In this document: in pieces, positions 1 to 11,782 of the stretch
Numbering within the stretch: the first letter of the stretch is position 1
Layout: the number at the start of each line of letters is the position of its first letter
Assembly (NCBI GenBank): GCA_027563935.2
Contig: CM050450.1
Location: 6,617,957-6,681,956 of the forward strand
DNA from: Costus lasius
Lineage: Eukaryota > Streptophyta > Magnoliopsida > Zingiberales > Costaceae
Direction of reading: 5' to 3'
Length of the DNA stretch: 64,000 nucleotides
Notes under the pieces: model-generated
What the model saw: only the letters and a program-made list of their open reading frames with translations
Database searches by the model: none
What the model was told of the DNA's origin: nothing
Translations under genes and position numbers: made by a program

Positions 1-1440
1 CAGGTAGCTGGAGCTCTTGTTCAATGCAAGGATTTATTCTTGAAACAAAGTAGCTGACACGTTGCGTGCAGTATTCACTTCATTGACTAGAGAGATGTGC
101 TGAAAGAATAAAATATCTGATAAAATTTTTATTAAATAAATTTATAAATGAGTTTAAATTGATAAGGATAAAAATCTAGGAAACGCTCATGAGTGAATTT
201 CAATCTTTAGAGGTTAAAATGAATTTTTTTTTTATTAGTTGATTTTTGGTTTTGATACTGTGAATCTTGATTTCGATAGAATCAAGTGAAAAAAAAATGG
301 AAATCATACTAATTTCGTAAATTTATACTGTATTTCTTTGGAGAAAAAAATATAAGGGAAATAATAAAAACATAATTCTTTTCTTATTTCAATTGTGAGA
401 AAAGAAAGAAATGATAGATAAGCAATTTGAACTTATATACTTTTTCTTTTCTCTCTAAAACGGGGAGAAAACTAGATGGGCGCTCACAGCTCACTCTACG
501 CTCGTGACTTATCCATGTCTTGCCTTTTGACTTCTCTTGCTCTCCCTCTTCCAGCTGCATCCCTTCGTCACTCTCTTGCTTTCAGCTGCCTCTCAACTCA
601 GTGTTGTCCGCCCTTCAGCGGCGCTCCTCGCAAACGTTTACCCTCTCTTGCATAAGATACGATCCCTTTCTTGTTTGGTATGATCTCTTATTTTTTTTCA
701 TCTAGGGCTTTTGATTTCTTATATGCTTTCTCATTGCCATCGAAGCCTCTTCCAAAGCAATCTCAATTCCTCTTATTGTCATATCAGCCAAATAGCGGAG
801 TCTCGTATAAAAAGGGGCCTTATAATTTCCTCATACATCCTCTTTTTGATGTTTAAATTTGATCAAGACTGTAGGTGTACAAATAGTGAAGAAATAACCC
901 TTCATATTTTATTTCTTTCCAATGAAATAGAGAAAAGAAAAGAAAATTATTTTTTAATCCTTTCATCATATATTCTTTCTCTTTTACCTTTCCATCCCCT
1001 TAAAGAAATACAGTGTTAAGCTTTCCAAGTAAAAAGGAAGTAAATATCTTAGACGGCTGCGGGTTGCCTCCTCTAGCTTGAAAATTCAATGAAAAATAAC
1101 TTAAAAATTCTAAAGCCAATGAAATAAATATCTTACACATATATTTTATGTATGATTTATATTTGTACGTATAATATAACATAAAACTATGTAATACACA
1201 TTTTACTTTAAGTATATATTTTCTATACTTCTTTTATACCTTCCAATAAGAAGTTATATCTTTTAATTAGAATAAAGCAAAATTATAAAAGTAGTTAGTT
1301 CGGCAATAATAATAATAATGGCAAGATATATTTTTAAAAAGTATTAAAGGTATAAAACAAAAGTGATATAACATATCCTATACTATGGATTTTAAAGAGA
1401 GAGTAAGATGATGATTATAAATCTCCAATACTTAAAAAAG

Positions 1441-1454
1441 ATAATAATAATAAT

Positions 1455-1529
<75 letters not shown>
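1441..1529. repeat. (ATA)n/(TA)n microsatellite
   Basis: A run of AAT/ATA trinucleotides passes directly into roughly 35 TA dinucleotides. Simple-sequence DNA, likely length-polymorphic. Confidence 0.95.
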
Positions 1530-1532
<3 letters not shown>

Positions 1533-1708
1533 GTAGACAGGATAAAATATGAAAGATTTTTTTAAAAAAATGTAATTAGTTATTCAAGTAAAAACATAAA
1601 TAGAGAAAATATAACCAATCATATGACTGCAGAAAAGTTAATAATGGAAAAAATGCATTTACTCAAATAAAATATATTTTAAAGACCTTATATTTTTTTA
1701 AAAAATGA

Positions 1709-1807
1709 AAAAAAAAATAAAAAAAGACAAAAAAAAAGGAGGAAAGAGTGAAAAAGATGAATAATAACACGTAACCTTATATTCTAAATTAATTCACGCA
1801 TATATAA

Positions 1808-1844
<37 letters not shown>

Positions 1845-1923
1845 AATAAAAAAAGACAAAAAAAGGAGGAAAGAGTGAAAAAGATGAATAATAACACGTA
1901 ACCTTATATTCTAAATTAATTCA

Positions 1924-1965
<42 letters not shown>
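1709..1965. repeat. Tandem duplication of ~130 bp with TA tracts
   Basis: The block containing GGAGGAAAGAGTGAAAAAG and then an AATTAATTCACGCATATATA tail occurs at about 1709-1808 and again at about 1840-1935. Each copy ends in a (TA)n tract (1817-1838 and 1928-1961). The copies are nearly identical, so the duplication is recent. Confidence 0.85.
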
Positions 1966-2889
1966 CATAAATTATAACAAAACTTTTTTAGGCACAAATA
2001 TGAAAAATGTATATTAAATTAAATATATTTTTACTATAAATTAGAAGTATATTATGTAACATATATTGTGTACCATATACAGATGTATAGCACTATTGAA
2101 AATAAGGCAAACTTGCCAATTTAATTTATTTTGTGAAATTAAATATATTTCTACGTATGGCTCCCTATATAGAATTACTATGTAGGGACCCAAAAATCAA
2201 ATCAATTTTTTTAAAAACATAAATCATATAAACGTAATCTATTTATTCTAAGCTTTCCAACAGTATTAATATTATCGAAAATAAATTTATCAACGATAAA
2301 AAATTATTATTTTTATTATCGTATAAAAATTAGCATGTAGTGTAGCATAATTTTTATATGATAATATTATCATTAATATTTAATTTTAAATAAATTTATT
2401 TTTAATAATATTGATACTGTTGGATAATTTAAAATGAGTAGATTATATTTATATTTTTTTTTTATTTTTTTTATTTTTTAGACTCCCTGCATAGGAATTC
2501 TAAGTAGGGAGTCCCCCACATAAGAATTCTGTCCCGGAAAATTTTTTTCGCTAAAGAGACTGTCACTTTATGTTATTCTCATCTGAGTGGCGTTGCCTCG
2601 CCTCCAGCAAGCGTTCAAGCGCCATTCTCAAGCTCAGCATTGAGTTCGCCACACTGACCATTTCGCCATGGCCGCACAGGCTCACTATATCTGTTGTTGC
2701 TGCCGCCGCCGCCGTTGACGACGACAGTTCCTCCGCCGCCTTGTCGTACTCTATAACGCCCATTGCAAACTCATTTCGCGGCGGGACCCGAAACACCAAA
2801 AGATCCACCAGCAGCCCCGGCCGGAACCCGTTATCCACCACGAGCCTCGTGTAGCCCCGCCCGATGATGCAATAGGCCCCGATGGATTC

Positions 2890-5025
2890 TGTTACACCTG
2901 TGTTGCAAACGGACGAAAAACCATTTAAAATATTATTATTTTGTTTTGGGTGATGCGATTGACGTGACCTGACCCTGAGAACGGTGCTCAATCCCACGCC
3001 TCACCCATCATTCGCTGTCGCGCATGCCCCCCTTTCCCTTTATTTCTTCCCGTTGCCGCCCGTCTTCCTCCTTCGAGCGAACGAACATTGCTTCCTCACC
3101 TTCGACCGCGACGTCCTCTCCTTCGTGTGTTTCCCCCTCTGTCCGGCGGCTGCTCCGGCGTGCTTCCCTGCCGGCGACGACGAGCCTTGACCCTACGAAC
3201 TGATTCCGGTGTCGTTCTTCCTCCACTCGTGATTTTCAGCTCGGTAGCGGACGAGACGCGTGTGCACGAAATACGGCCACGATCTTTGTCCCCGGCGACC
3301 CTGGTGGCTTTCCCCCACCTGCGACGGACATTTCCGCTGCCTCCTAGCCCATTTTCGGCGTCTTCTTCCTCGGCTCCGGCGAAACCTGCGAACGCCGCCG
3401 CCGACCGGTTTTTCCTAGATCTCCGACGATCCAGACCTCCGATCGTGGAACCGACTGTACGGCCGTATCCCTCTCGGCGCCGGCTTTCATTTGACTACCG
3501 GAGAGCTCCGATCCGCCATCGTAGTTACTGTTCCGGCGATCGCCTCCGGCGAACTCTCCGTCGAACTTTCCGGCGAACCGAGAAGTTCGTGTCGACGCGT
3601 ATATTGGGTTGGTTCTTGCGTCCTCCGTCGTCACGAGGTGTTGTTTGTTCGCACAAGGCTGCGAACTCGGTTAGTGCTCGAACCCGACCTTATACGTATA
3701 TGAATGCATGCGATTAACCCGAACACATGTATTGGATGATTAACTGTAAAATAACCTGGATCTGATCGGATTATATAACGAACCTGGATTAGCATGATTA
3801 ACGATAAATATGATTTAAAATGGATTAACATATAATACGTGAACTTATACGTGATTTACCCTGCTAGGAACTGTTGGTTGATACGTGATTACCTGGTTGG
3901 TTCTATTTCTGTACATCTGCATCTGAGGTAGGGATTCTACCTCCTTCCTTTGTTACAGTGCCAACCGCATGTGTAGATTAGCGGCGCCTTCTTGTTGTTG
4001 ATATCACTGTTGATTACTGTCCTGATTCCTGTTCTACTCTAGTCTTTATCCGTTGACATATACTACCTGTATGACACATGGTATGAGTATCGGTATTGCA
4101 TGCTAGTCTGTAGAGATAGCTGGTATGAGTTATGTTATACATATGTATGAGGGCTGAATGTTTAGCGATAGATACTTCAGTGTACCTCGATGTACTGCCT
4201 GTGAGATTTCTGTTGAGACGCTGTGTGATCGTCTCTGTGATAGATTGACCGAGAGAGTCCGATGTTATGGGCTTGAGGTCTGTTATCAGCCCAGTGAGGG
4301 GTTGTACTGAGTGTAGGACGCTACACTAGCGGGTTGTCGACGGACAGTCGTCTCTATTGTTCGGGGAGCCATCAGTAGGGACCACTCTATTTTACAGAGT
4401 TGCGGGTCGTGGACCACTGTTGTACCAGCTCTCCGTTTTTATCTGTCTGAGGACACGTATATTGATACGTATTTGAGTTTGACTATACGATATACGGGAC
4501 ATGTAGAGTTACTGTGGCAATCTGGTAAACCCTTACACTCTGATCATGCACCATGTGATTTGTTGTATCCCTACTTAGCCTCCGGCTAACCCCCTTTATT
4601 TTGCCTCCAGGTTCAGGCACGGCTCCTTCGAGGGCGGATTAGATAGGTAGCTTGGTGATCACCAGTCCGGTTTAGTTTTGCATCTGTCGGTCTATTGTTT
4701 ATTATGTTTATGTTATGTTGGACTCTTTTGACCGCTGCGCCGGTCGTGTATCCGTTGGTTTTGTTGACCGCTGCGCCGGTCATGTTATCTGTTGGTTTGT
4801 CGACCGCTGCGCCGGTCCTGTTGTTGTTATTTCTGTTGACCGCTGCGCCGGTCTTGTGTCAGTATTATTGCTTTTGGATATTTAAGGCCGGGTTGGCATC
4901 TGGTTATGTTATTTTATTCAGTTTGTTCCTTTCGGTTGTCAGGATTGATTTGACAGGTACATTGTTGTACGTCCCGAGTTCCGGGATTCCCGGCGCGGAT
5001 TCCGGATGGATTTTAGGGCGTAACA
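2890..5025 (+). mobile_element. Solo-LTR-like insertion, TGTTAC...GTAACA, 2,136 bp
   Basis: The insertion starts TGTTACACC and ends GGGCGTAACA, giving 6-bp perfect inverted ends of the TG..CA type. It is flanked by the 5-bp direct repeat GATTC (2885-2889 and 5026-5030), as expected for retroviral-type integration. No gag/pol homology is visible inside, so a solo LTR of a long-LTR element is the simplest reading; a short non-autonomous element is the alternative. The left part (3000-3700) is GC-rich and CT-rich. Plus orientation is guessed from the TGTTACACC start, common in gypsy LTRs. Several long open frames inside are composition artefacts. Confidence 0.8.
4730..4853. repeat. Four spaced copies of GACCGCTGCGCCGGTC
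   Basis: Identical 16-mers lie at 4730-4745, 4766-4781, 4802-4817 and 4838-4853, exactly 36 bp apart. Each can form a hairpin with a 5-bp stem (GACCG/CGGTC). The spacers diverge while the 16-mers do not. It lies inside the LTR-like insertion. Confidence 0.95.
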
Positions 5026-5654
5026 GATTCCACGAACCGGAGGGTGAGTTGGTACTCCCTGCCCGCCTTATCCAGAGTCCTCACCGCCAGCCCGCTCAGC
5101 TCCACCGTCTTCCTCTCCTCGTCGGCGGTCAACATACCCTTCAGCGCAGGCTTGTTGAGGAGGTCGTTGGGAAGCAGGAGGCGGTTCTGCCCGCGGTCGA
5201 TGTCGCTATTGGCGATCGTTTTCCGCAGACAGCAAACGGGATCCCTGACACCTATTTGCAGCACCTTCGAGCGCAGGCCTTGGCACCGCGGCGTCGACAG
5301 GGGCTGATGGCATTGGGCGCTGGCGTCGACGTCGTAGTCGCAGGAGCAGCCGATCCAGGGCTTTGAGGTGGTTCCTTTGATGCTCCGCTTCGTCTCCTTC
5401 TTCTCCACCGCCGGCGCTTTGGCAGGGCCGGGAATGTCGACAGAGGTGCCCGTCGCCTGGCCGTTTAACTTCCAAACAATCCTGCTGATGCAATTCTTAT
5501 CATCGTCGCCGTGGCGAGTCTTCAATCTCTTCTCGTTGGTGTAGAAAGCGCCGCCGTCTTCGCTGCTCCTCTTCCCGCTGTTCTCCATGCCTTAAGAAAT
5601 CAAGCGGCGGAAGAGAGTTTGTGCGATTGTAACGAGATATGAAAAATGCAGTTA

Positions 5655-5661
5655 ATTTATA
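5655..5661 (-). promoter_or_regulatory. TATA box of the B3 gene
   Basis: TATAAAT on the minus strand, about 67 bp upstream of the ATG at 5588. A plausible core promoter, so the gene had a normal 5' end before it was interrupted. Confidence 0.6.
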
Positions 5662-6580
5662 GGTAAAAAAGTGGAGATTTTTGGGGAGTGGAAATCGGTG
5701 GAGAATGTTCGTGCATTTCGAATCAATTTGAATTCGGAATTAGTTTATTATTTATTTGAATTTCAAGTAATTCAAATTCGGAATTCACCGTTCATTTAAA
5801 AAATACGTAATTTTACTACAATAATAGATTTATTAAATTAAGTATTTAAATTACAAATTAATTCGTAATATATAAGTTCAAAATTATTAAATTGTGAAAT
5901 AATAATAAATATGTAATTTGATTTGAAATTCAAAATAAATAAATAAATAAATATTATGAATATTTCAAATTATTAAGTTTCAAATTGCCTAAATAAGAAT
6001 TTGTAGAGTTTGAAAAGAGTAAATGAGAATTATGGTAAAAAAAATCAAATTATTAAAATAATATGAAAGTGTATTTTACATATTTTAGAAAACATAAAAT
6101 GTGTATACTATACTTGTTTTAGATATATAAATGACATATAAATATAAATACGAAAAATATAAATAAATAAAAATATCCACTTTAAACTTAATAAAATTTT
6201 GAATTTTTAAATATATAAAATTAAAATATATTTGCACTTTAAATTAAATACATCCTTGAATTTGAAATATATAAATTTTGAAAAAAATTAACTACGTGAG
6301 TTTGGAAATATATTGATTTCAAATTAAATAGTTTTAGAAAAGAAAGTCAAATATATTAATTTTTGAAATAAGTGGATTCTGAAATATATAATTATAATAT
6401 TTTCAGGAATAAAATAACACTTTTTTAAAAAAGTAAAAAAAAGCAGTGTGAATTGTCAAACACATTCCGAGTAAGTTTTTGTAGTCCTTTTTCATTAAGT
6501 CAGCCCATTGGGCCCATCGACTACGATGTGACTGTGCAGGGTGGTCCATGTCAGCGACGGACTATGAATGGTTGATTGAG
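5662..6580. other. AT-rich intergenic spacer between divergent B3 and AKR genes
   Basis: Mostly AT-rich with poly-A/T runs and no convincing open frame. It is the shared upstream region of two divergently transcribed genes. Confidence 0.7.
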
Positions 6581-6587
6581 AAACCGC

Positions 6588-6593
6588 CACGTG
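6588..6593. promoter_or_regulatory. G-box / ABRE core CACGTG
   Basis: GCCACGTGTT about 255 bp upstream of the aldo-keto reductase ATG. The CACGTG core with this flank is a typical bZIP/ABF or bHLH site, consistent with stress-inducible AKR4C genes; binding is inferred. Confidence 0.5.
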
Positions 6594-6743
6594 TTTGATA
6601 GTGTAGACGGAATATTCGATTCGGCGTGGCCATGGAGCCATCCCACGAAGCCTGATTCCGTGGAGCCTTTTCCAACACGACGACGATAGCAATTGCAACT
6701 TTGCAAGCCGGCCTCCGACCCGCGACCCGCTTGCTGTCTCCTC

Positions 6744-6750
6744 TATAAAA
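6744..6750 (+). promoter_or_regulatory. TATA box of the AKR gene
   Basis: TATAAAA lies 96 bp upstream of the ATG at 6846, a normal spacing for a plant core promoter plus short leader. Confidence 0.75.
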
Positions 6751-6845
6751 AGAGGCCAAAACGGTAGCGTCTTCAGTCTTCACCGTTGCTCTCCATTTCT
6801 CTTTCCATCTGCCGTCTCTTTCCATCAGCTACTTCTTCTTCACTG

Positions 6846-9347
6846 ATGGCGAAGTTTTTCACTCTCAACACGGGGGCAAAGATCCCGTCCATCGGGCTCG
6901 GAACCTGGCAGTCCGAATCCGGAGTGGTCGGCGCCGCCGTCGTCGAGGCTATCAAGGTACTATTCTATCCTTTCTTCATCAACCTTGAACGAAAATCCCT
7001 TCTCGATCAACCTAGACAATGGATCGCATGATCCATCTTATTGAGCGCATAGAAGATAAACTGATAGATAGCGGTCTATTTCCTCCGTGATTGAATAGTC
7101 GAGTTTCCTTTGAAGAGAATATAATCTAGGGTTTATCTGGTTCTTTCTAAGTTCTCTTATGGCCGATTTGGGTCCAAAAGTGGGAGAAGTATGCGGATTC
7201 TGTTGTCGAAAAATCCAAAGATGCCTTGCTGAATACGAACATTTTTTAGCGTTGTTTTTCTCCAGTCGTTAGAACGTCACTGTCTCACTTTTGTCTTCGG
7301 ATTCCTCCTGTTTATGTTTCCATTTTCTGCGAGATCTCAGAGGGTCTGATTTTGTTTGTATGGTTTTTCTTTCCTTCTTTTCCCAAATTTTGGTATTTGC
7401 TTCACAATTTATTTTCTTGCAGGCCGGCTACAGGCACATTGATTGCGCTCACATATACAATAATGAAAAAGAGGTACAGTCCACAATATTTAACTCCTAG
7501 TTACGTTACGTAGTAACTGCATGTTGCGTTGTTTCCTTGGCAATATCAACTGCTTGTTGTACCAACCACAATGTTAAACCCATATATCAATTGATTAGCG
7601 CCGACCGCTGAATAGCTGCATAACTCATGCATGCACAAAAGATCTTAGAGAATAATCTGTCCCTAATTTCGTCTTCCATATCTATAGTTTCTACCATGCC
7701 AATGTAAACAATTTTGTTCTCATAGAAGATTTCTTGGTTCTTGTAGATTGGTTTGGCCTTAAAAAAGGTGATTGATGAAGGTATTGTGAAGCGTGAAGAT
7801 TTGTTCATCACATCTAAACTCTGGTAAGGCTTATTCCCTGTGGTAGTTGTAATGGAAACAATATTTTCTAGTTCTTTTTCTTTATGTTTGTTAAAATAAG
7901 AAATGATTTAAAACTATAAAATTATTTTACAGGTGTGATGATCATGCTCCAGAAGATGTTGCCGATGCATTGTATCTGACTTTGAGGGACCTCCAGCTTG
8001 ATTATCTGGACCTCTACCTTGTAAACGATTTTCTCATTTATATTCGTTCTGCCTATATTTGTACCTATGATTTTCGTAGTTATTCTTTGGGGTTTATTGC
8101 ACGTCATGCTTCTGTTTGCGCAATTAGTATCACTGGAATTTTATTATAATCTCAGTTTAAACATCTGCATTTGTTGAAAGATCTAATAATTTACCTGCTC
8201 TGGTAACTACATTTAATCTACTGCATTTTCTAGTTTTCAAGAAATTATTGATGAATGTTTTGGAAGAATCAATTTTGAAAAGTGTTGATTCAAAGTTTGT
8301 TAGCTATTACCTAGAATTAAAAAATGAACAGCAAATATCCAAATACCCTTTTCTAGTCACTACAATCAACTAATTGCTGAAACCGTACTGGGGTAGTTTA
8401 CACTCTAGCTTCTGAACTAAAAAAAATCTTATGAATCATTGTTGCTGTATACTGTATTGTTTTTGCATTGAACTTTCACCTTGGTGAACACATACTCTTG
8501 CATTGTTTTGACCCCTGCAATAAGTAAAATTTTTTAGTTTGTTGCTAACTTTTTCAATATTTTCTCAAGATTCATTGGCCATTCCGCGTTAAGAATGGGA
8601 CTACCATAAGTCCTGAAAACTTCTTACCACTTGATATACCTGCCACATGGGGAGAAATGGAAAAACTCTACGATTCAGGCAGAGCCCGTGCTATAGGGGT
8701 GAGCAACTTCTCATCCAAGAAGTTGGAAGATCTGCTTCATGTTGCACGAGTTCCCCCTGCTGTCAACCAGGTTGAGTGCCATCCTGGTTGGCAACAGACA
8801 AAGCTTCGTGCTCTTTGTCAATCAAAGGGTGTTCATCTCTCAGTAAGTTTTGAAGTTCTCTCCATATTCCTCAATTTTCTTTGCATCTATTTTCATATTT
8901 GATTCCATCGGTTGGTGTATTTGCAGGCATATTCACCCCTGGGCTCACCTGGTACAACGTTTATCAAAGGTAGCAATGTGCTCACGCATCCAATTGTAAA
9001 AACGGTTGCTGAGAAATTGGGCAAGAGTCCTGCGCAAGTAGCGTTACGATGGGGCGTTCAGATGGGGAATAGCGTGCTGCCCAAGAGCACAACCGAAGCA
9101 AGGATAAAGCAGAACCTGGATATATACGACTGGTCCATTCCCGAGGACTTGTTTCCTAAGTTCTCAGAAATTGAACAGGTAACCATTTCTAAAACTCCAC
9201 TATGTTTCAACAACTCATGCGATTATGTTCAATTCTGAGTTCTCTTTTATATGTGATTCACAGGCAAAGCTACTTAGGGGCAACTTTCTTTGCCACCCTC
9301 AAAGCATTTACAAAACTATCGAGGATCTTTGGGATGGTGAGATCTGA
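6846..9347 (+). CDS. Aldo-keto reductase, AKR4C-type (NADPH-dependent), 7 exons
   Basis: Exons 6846-6956, 7423-7473, 7747-7823, 7933-8020, 8570-8842, 8927-9178 and 9264-9347 join to 936 nt, 311 aa, the usual AKR4C length. All introns are GT-AG. The AKR tetrad is present: Asp44 (GYRHIDCA), Tyr49 (HIYNNE), Lys78 (ITSKLW) and His111 (IHWPF). Also seen are GVSNFS, NQVECHP, the AYSPLG strand and the LPKST..R cofactor motif that binds the NADPH 2'-phosphate. Plant AKR4C enzymes reduce reactive aldehydes, ketosteroids and sugars-derived carbonyls in cytosol or plastid during stress. No transit peptide is evident: the protein begins [10 protein letters not shown], so cytosol is likely. The ATG follows a TATA box and a ~95-nt leader. 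The gene appears intact and single-copy here. Exact substrate cannot be read from sequence. Confidence 0.93.
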
Positions 9348-11600
9348 GCAAAACCATCTTCTTCGTAGGGTTTCTTTTTAAGTCGGTGTCCCAATCGTGT
9401 AGTGATGAACATTGTCGCAGTACTCTCGATTAATAATGGAACAATGATACTTCTCGTTCTTTTCACTTAATTCAGCTTGCTTGAGTTGTGTTGATTTGCA
9501 ACTGCATTCCATCCTGATACTCCGTGATTACGACGTTGTGCTCCAACAAAGTTCAGATACGCGCATAATTTTGTAGAATTTAATTAATTCCTTTCCTACC
9601 ATCACTCCATCTGCATTGATTCTTTTTAGGTGTCGCGAACCTCATGGATCTAGAAAGAATCAAGAACTGCCTGCTTAGATGCACGATGTTGTCTTATGAG
9701 CGATTCTTAATGCTAATCTAGTTATTATAATAAGAACCATGATTTTCAGATGGAGTTTGTGGTAATTATGTATCTCAATCCTTTTACTACAATTATATAA
9801 TTGCACAAATGTAGTTCATCCTTCAAAAAGAAGGTTCTGATCCTTGATGCAGACCTAGTCTAGATTGAGGATGCGAAATTTGTTGAGTTGAAATGAGAAT
9901 AAATGTACGAAAAAAAGTAAGGATATAAGTCACGTTACTACAATTTATCATGGAGACAATTATGATCCACATAACTACAATACAAAAATCTAATGACAGA
10001 CATAAAACTACTTTGTTAAGATAGGGATGTGCCGTCAATCACGATTTGATCATTATTGCTATTAATTTTATATGTTATTAACAATTTAAGGCATGTAGCA
10101 ACTGTGGTTATTCATAGGCAATATAGTTTGAAAGCTATTTCATATATACTTGTGGATAGATGCATGATTTATATACTCGTGCTCAACCATTGGACTAGCG
10201 TTATATACAAATATTACAATTTTATTTGCTTGTGCGACTTCACCATGACATTGCCAATGATGAAAGCATCACTCTAACACAAAATACAAAGTTATTCCAT
10301 CACAACTTTTTATTATTTTATATTTTAAATTTGCCATATATAACTAAGTATATTCAAAATAATATCAATAATTTTATTTATATATCCAAAAATCTATCTA
10401 AGTATCAGATGCGATATTTAGAAACAACTCATGTCTATACTTTTTAAAATATTGTTCTTGTGTATATAACACGTAAGATATTTGATATTTAAATCAAAAT
10501 TTAATAATTGTATTATGCATCGTAGAGACAAAAGAATGAATCCTATGAATACATGCACCATGATAGATTTACATGGATATATACAATTTGCAAATGTTTT
10601 ATGAGGACACGGTATTGAATGTACATTTTTATATCTAGATATTTGTAAATTAGTTTATTGTATCTAGACTAAAAGACAAATAATTACCAATTTACCAATT
10701 ATATGTTAGATTTGTATATGTATTTGGATGTATACAAGATTGGCGTAAGTATTTGAAAAATATAATACATATAATATTGATAATGTATTCAATGTTAATT
10801 AGTTAGAACCATCGGTAAAGACTTCAGTTGTTTATAATAAAGTTGTGGGGTTGAATCTTGTTTTCATTATTTAATTTGTATATATATAAAATAATATATT
10901 TATTAAAATTTTTATTTTTAAATATTTAGAACATTAAGGATCTGTTTCTTTAGAGAGAATTTATCGCGGAAAGAAAAAAAAATATAATAAATTAGAATGC
11001 AAAAGTTACTAAATTCATTATATTTTCTCTTCTTTCTACTGTAAATTCTCACTAAAAAACAGGCTATTAATGATGCCATTGTTTTAAATTAGCCACTTAA
11101 TAGTTCAAAAAATAATTTACATAAGATATTATTATAACAAATATTCTATATAATAACACAATATAATATAACACAACACCGTAGATCACTCAAAGAATTT
11201 CTTTTTAAATATCGCTTTTCAAATAGCACAATACCTAAAAGTACAGTAATCGAACAACCCATACACTACTTTACTTTTATAATCCCTCAAATTATATGTA
11301 GTTTTGAGCTTAAGATTTTACACTTACAAGCGTGGTAATTAAAATATAGATTAATTATAATTATATAAATATATATATTGCTATGAAGCAAAACTACAAG
11401 GATGTTATTGTATTTCATAATACCATAAAATTATTCTTTAACTAATTTATTCCAAACACTTAAAATAATGTTGAAATAATAAACAATTAAATACTGTTTA
11501 TTTCTTTAAATTAATTTAGTTTTTTTTATTGTCAGCGTAATTATAGTTTAGTTCGATAACATTTTACATGGCCGCTAGATTTTTAGGTTTAGAAATCGAA
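9348..11600. other. AT-rich intergenic spacer
   Basis: AKR 3' region followed by AT-rich DNA; no gene recognised. It holds one small foldback element at about 10938-11066, listed separately. Confidence 0.7.
10938..11066. mobile_element. Tourist-like MITE (~130 bp foldback)
   Basis: Left end GGATCTGTTTCTTTAGAGAG pairs with the right end (reverse complement TAGCCTGTTTTTTAGTGAG). Flanks carry TTAA on both sides, fitting a TTA/TAA-type target duplication of PIF/Harbinger-derived MITEs. The inner arms (AGAATTTA..., TAAATTCT...) also pair. Confidence 0.65.
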
Positions 11601-11618
11601 CAAAATAAATCAAAACTA

Positions 11619-11627
11619 AAACCCTAA
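11619..11627 (+). promoter_or_regulatory. telo-box AAACCCTAA upstream of PWP1
   Basis: AAACCCTAA sits 156 bp upstream of the PWP1 ATG. Telo-boxes are enriched in promoters of plant ribosomal-protein and ribosome-biogenesis genes, which fits the encoded protein. Confidence 0.5.
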
Positions 11628-11782
11628 CCCCGACGGCGTTAGAGTTCCCTCTCCGCTCACTCTGCAGGCGGCGGCTCCTCACCGCTCACGCTTCTTCACG
11701 CTGCTTCATTCTTTTCAAATTCCTCCGCCTCCGATCCTGGATTAGATTAGTTTTTTTTTTCTCCTTCTATTTCGGTGCTAAG

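Larger units (their letters stand above)
1..2562. other. AT-rich intergenic spacer
   Basis: No gene recognised. The stretch is AT-rich with homopolymer runs. Positions about 480-860 are more pyrimidine-rich and look like leader or transposon-derived DNA, but no open frame there resembles a known protein. It contains a (TA)n microsatellite (about 1459-1529) and a duplicated segment (1709-1945), both listed separately. Confidence 0.7.
2563..5588 (-). pseudogene. B3 DNA-binding domain gene, split by an LTR-like insertion
   Basis: The minus strand carries a single-exon reading frame in two parts: 5588-5026 (N-terminal part) and 2884-2563 (C-terminal part). Removing the 2,136-bp insertion and one copy of the GATTC duplication leaves 885 nt, exactly 295 codons, with no stop. 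Residues about 119-225 look like a plant B3 domain: a K-T-I/L..S-D start, NRLLLP, GREY, then after the break CIIGRGY, VVDNGF and LVDLLVFRV. These match the DNA-contacting fold of the small B3 families (REM/At2g-type proteins). The first ~110 residues are basic/low-complexity with no recognised domain. B3 proteins are nuclear transcription factors. As it stands, the first half ends a few codons into the insertion, in the middle of the B3 fold, so the product is probably non-functional. The uninterrupted allele was probably functional until recently. Confidence 0.8.

Noticed and set aside
520..1019. Three short plus-strand frames near the left end
   Set aside because: Non-overlapping low-complexity translations (Ser/Leu/Phe-rich) with no motif or splice context.
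3088..3717. 209-codon plus-strand frame in the LTR-like insertion
   Set aside because: GC-rich, arginine/proline-rich translation with open frames on both strands; no protein motif. Compositional artefact of the LTR.
4695..5366. 223-codon plus-strand frame with TAAPV repeats
   Set aside because: It spans the LTR hairpin repeats and then the antisense of the B3 gene across the insertion boundary; not a real gene.
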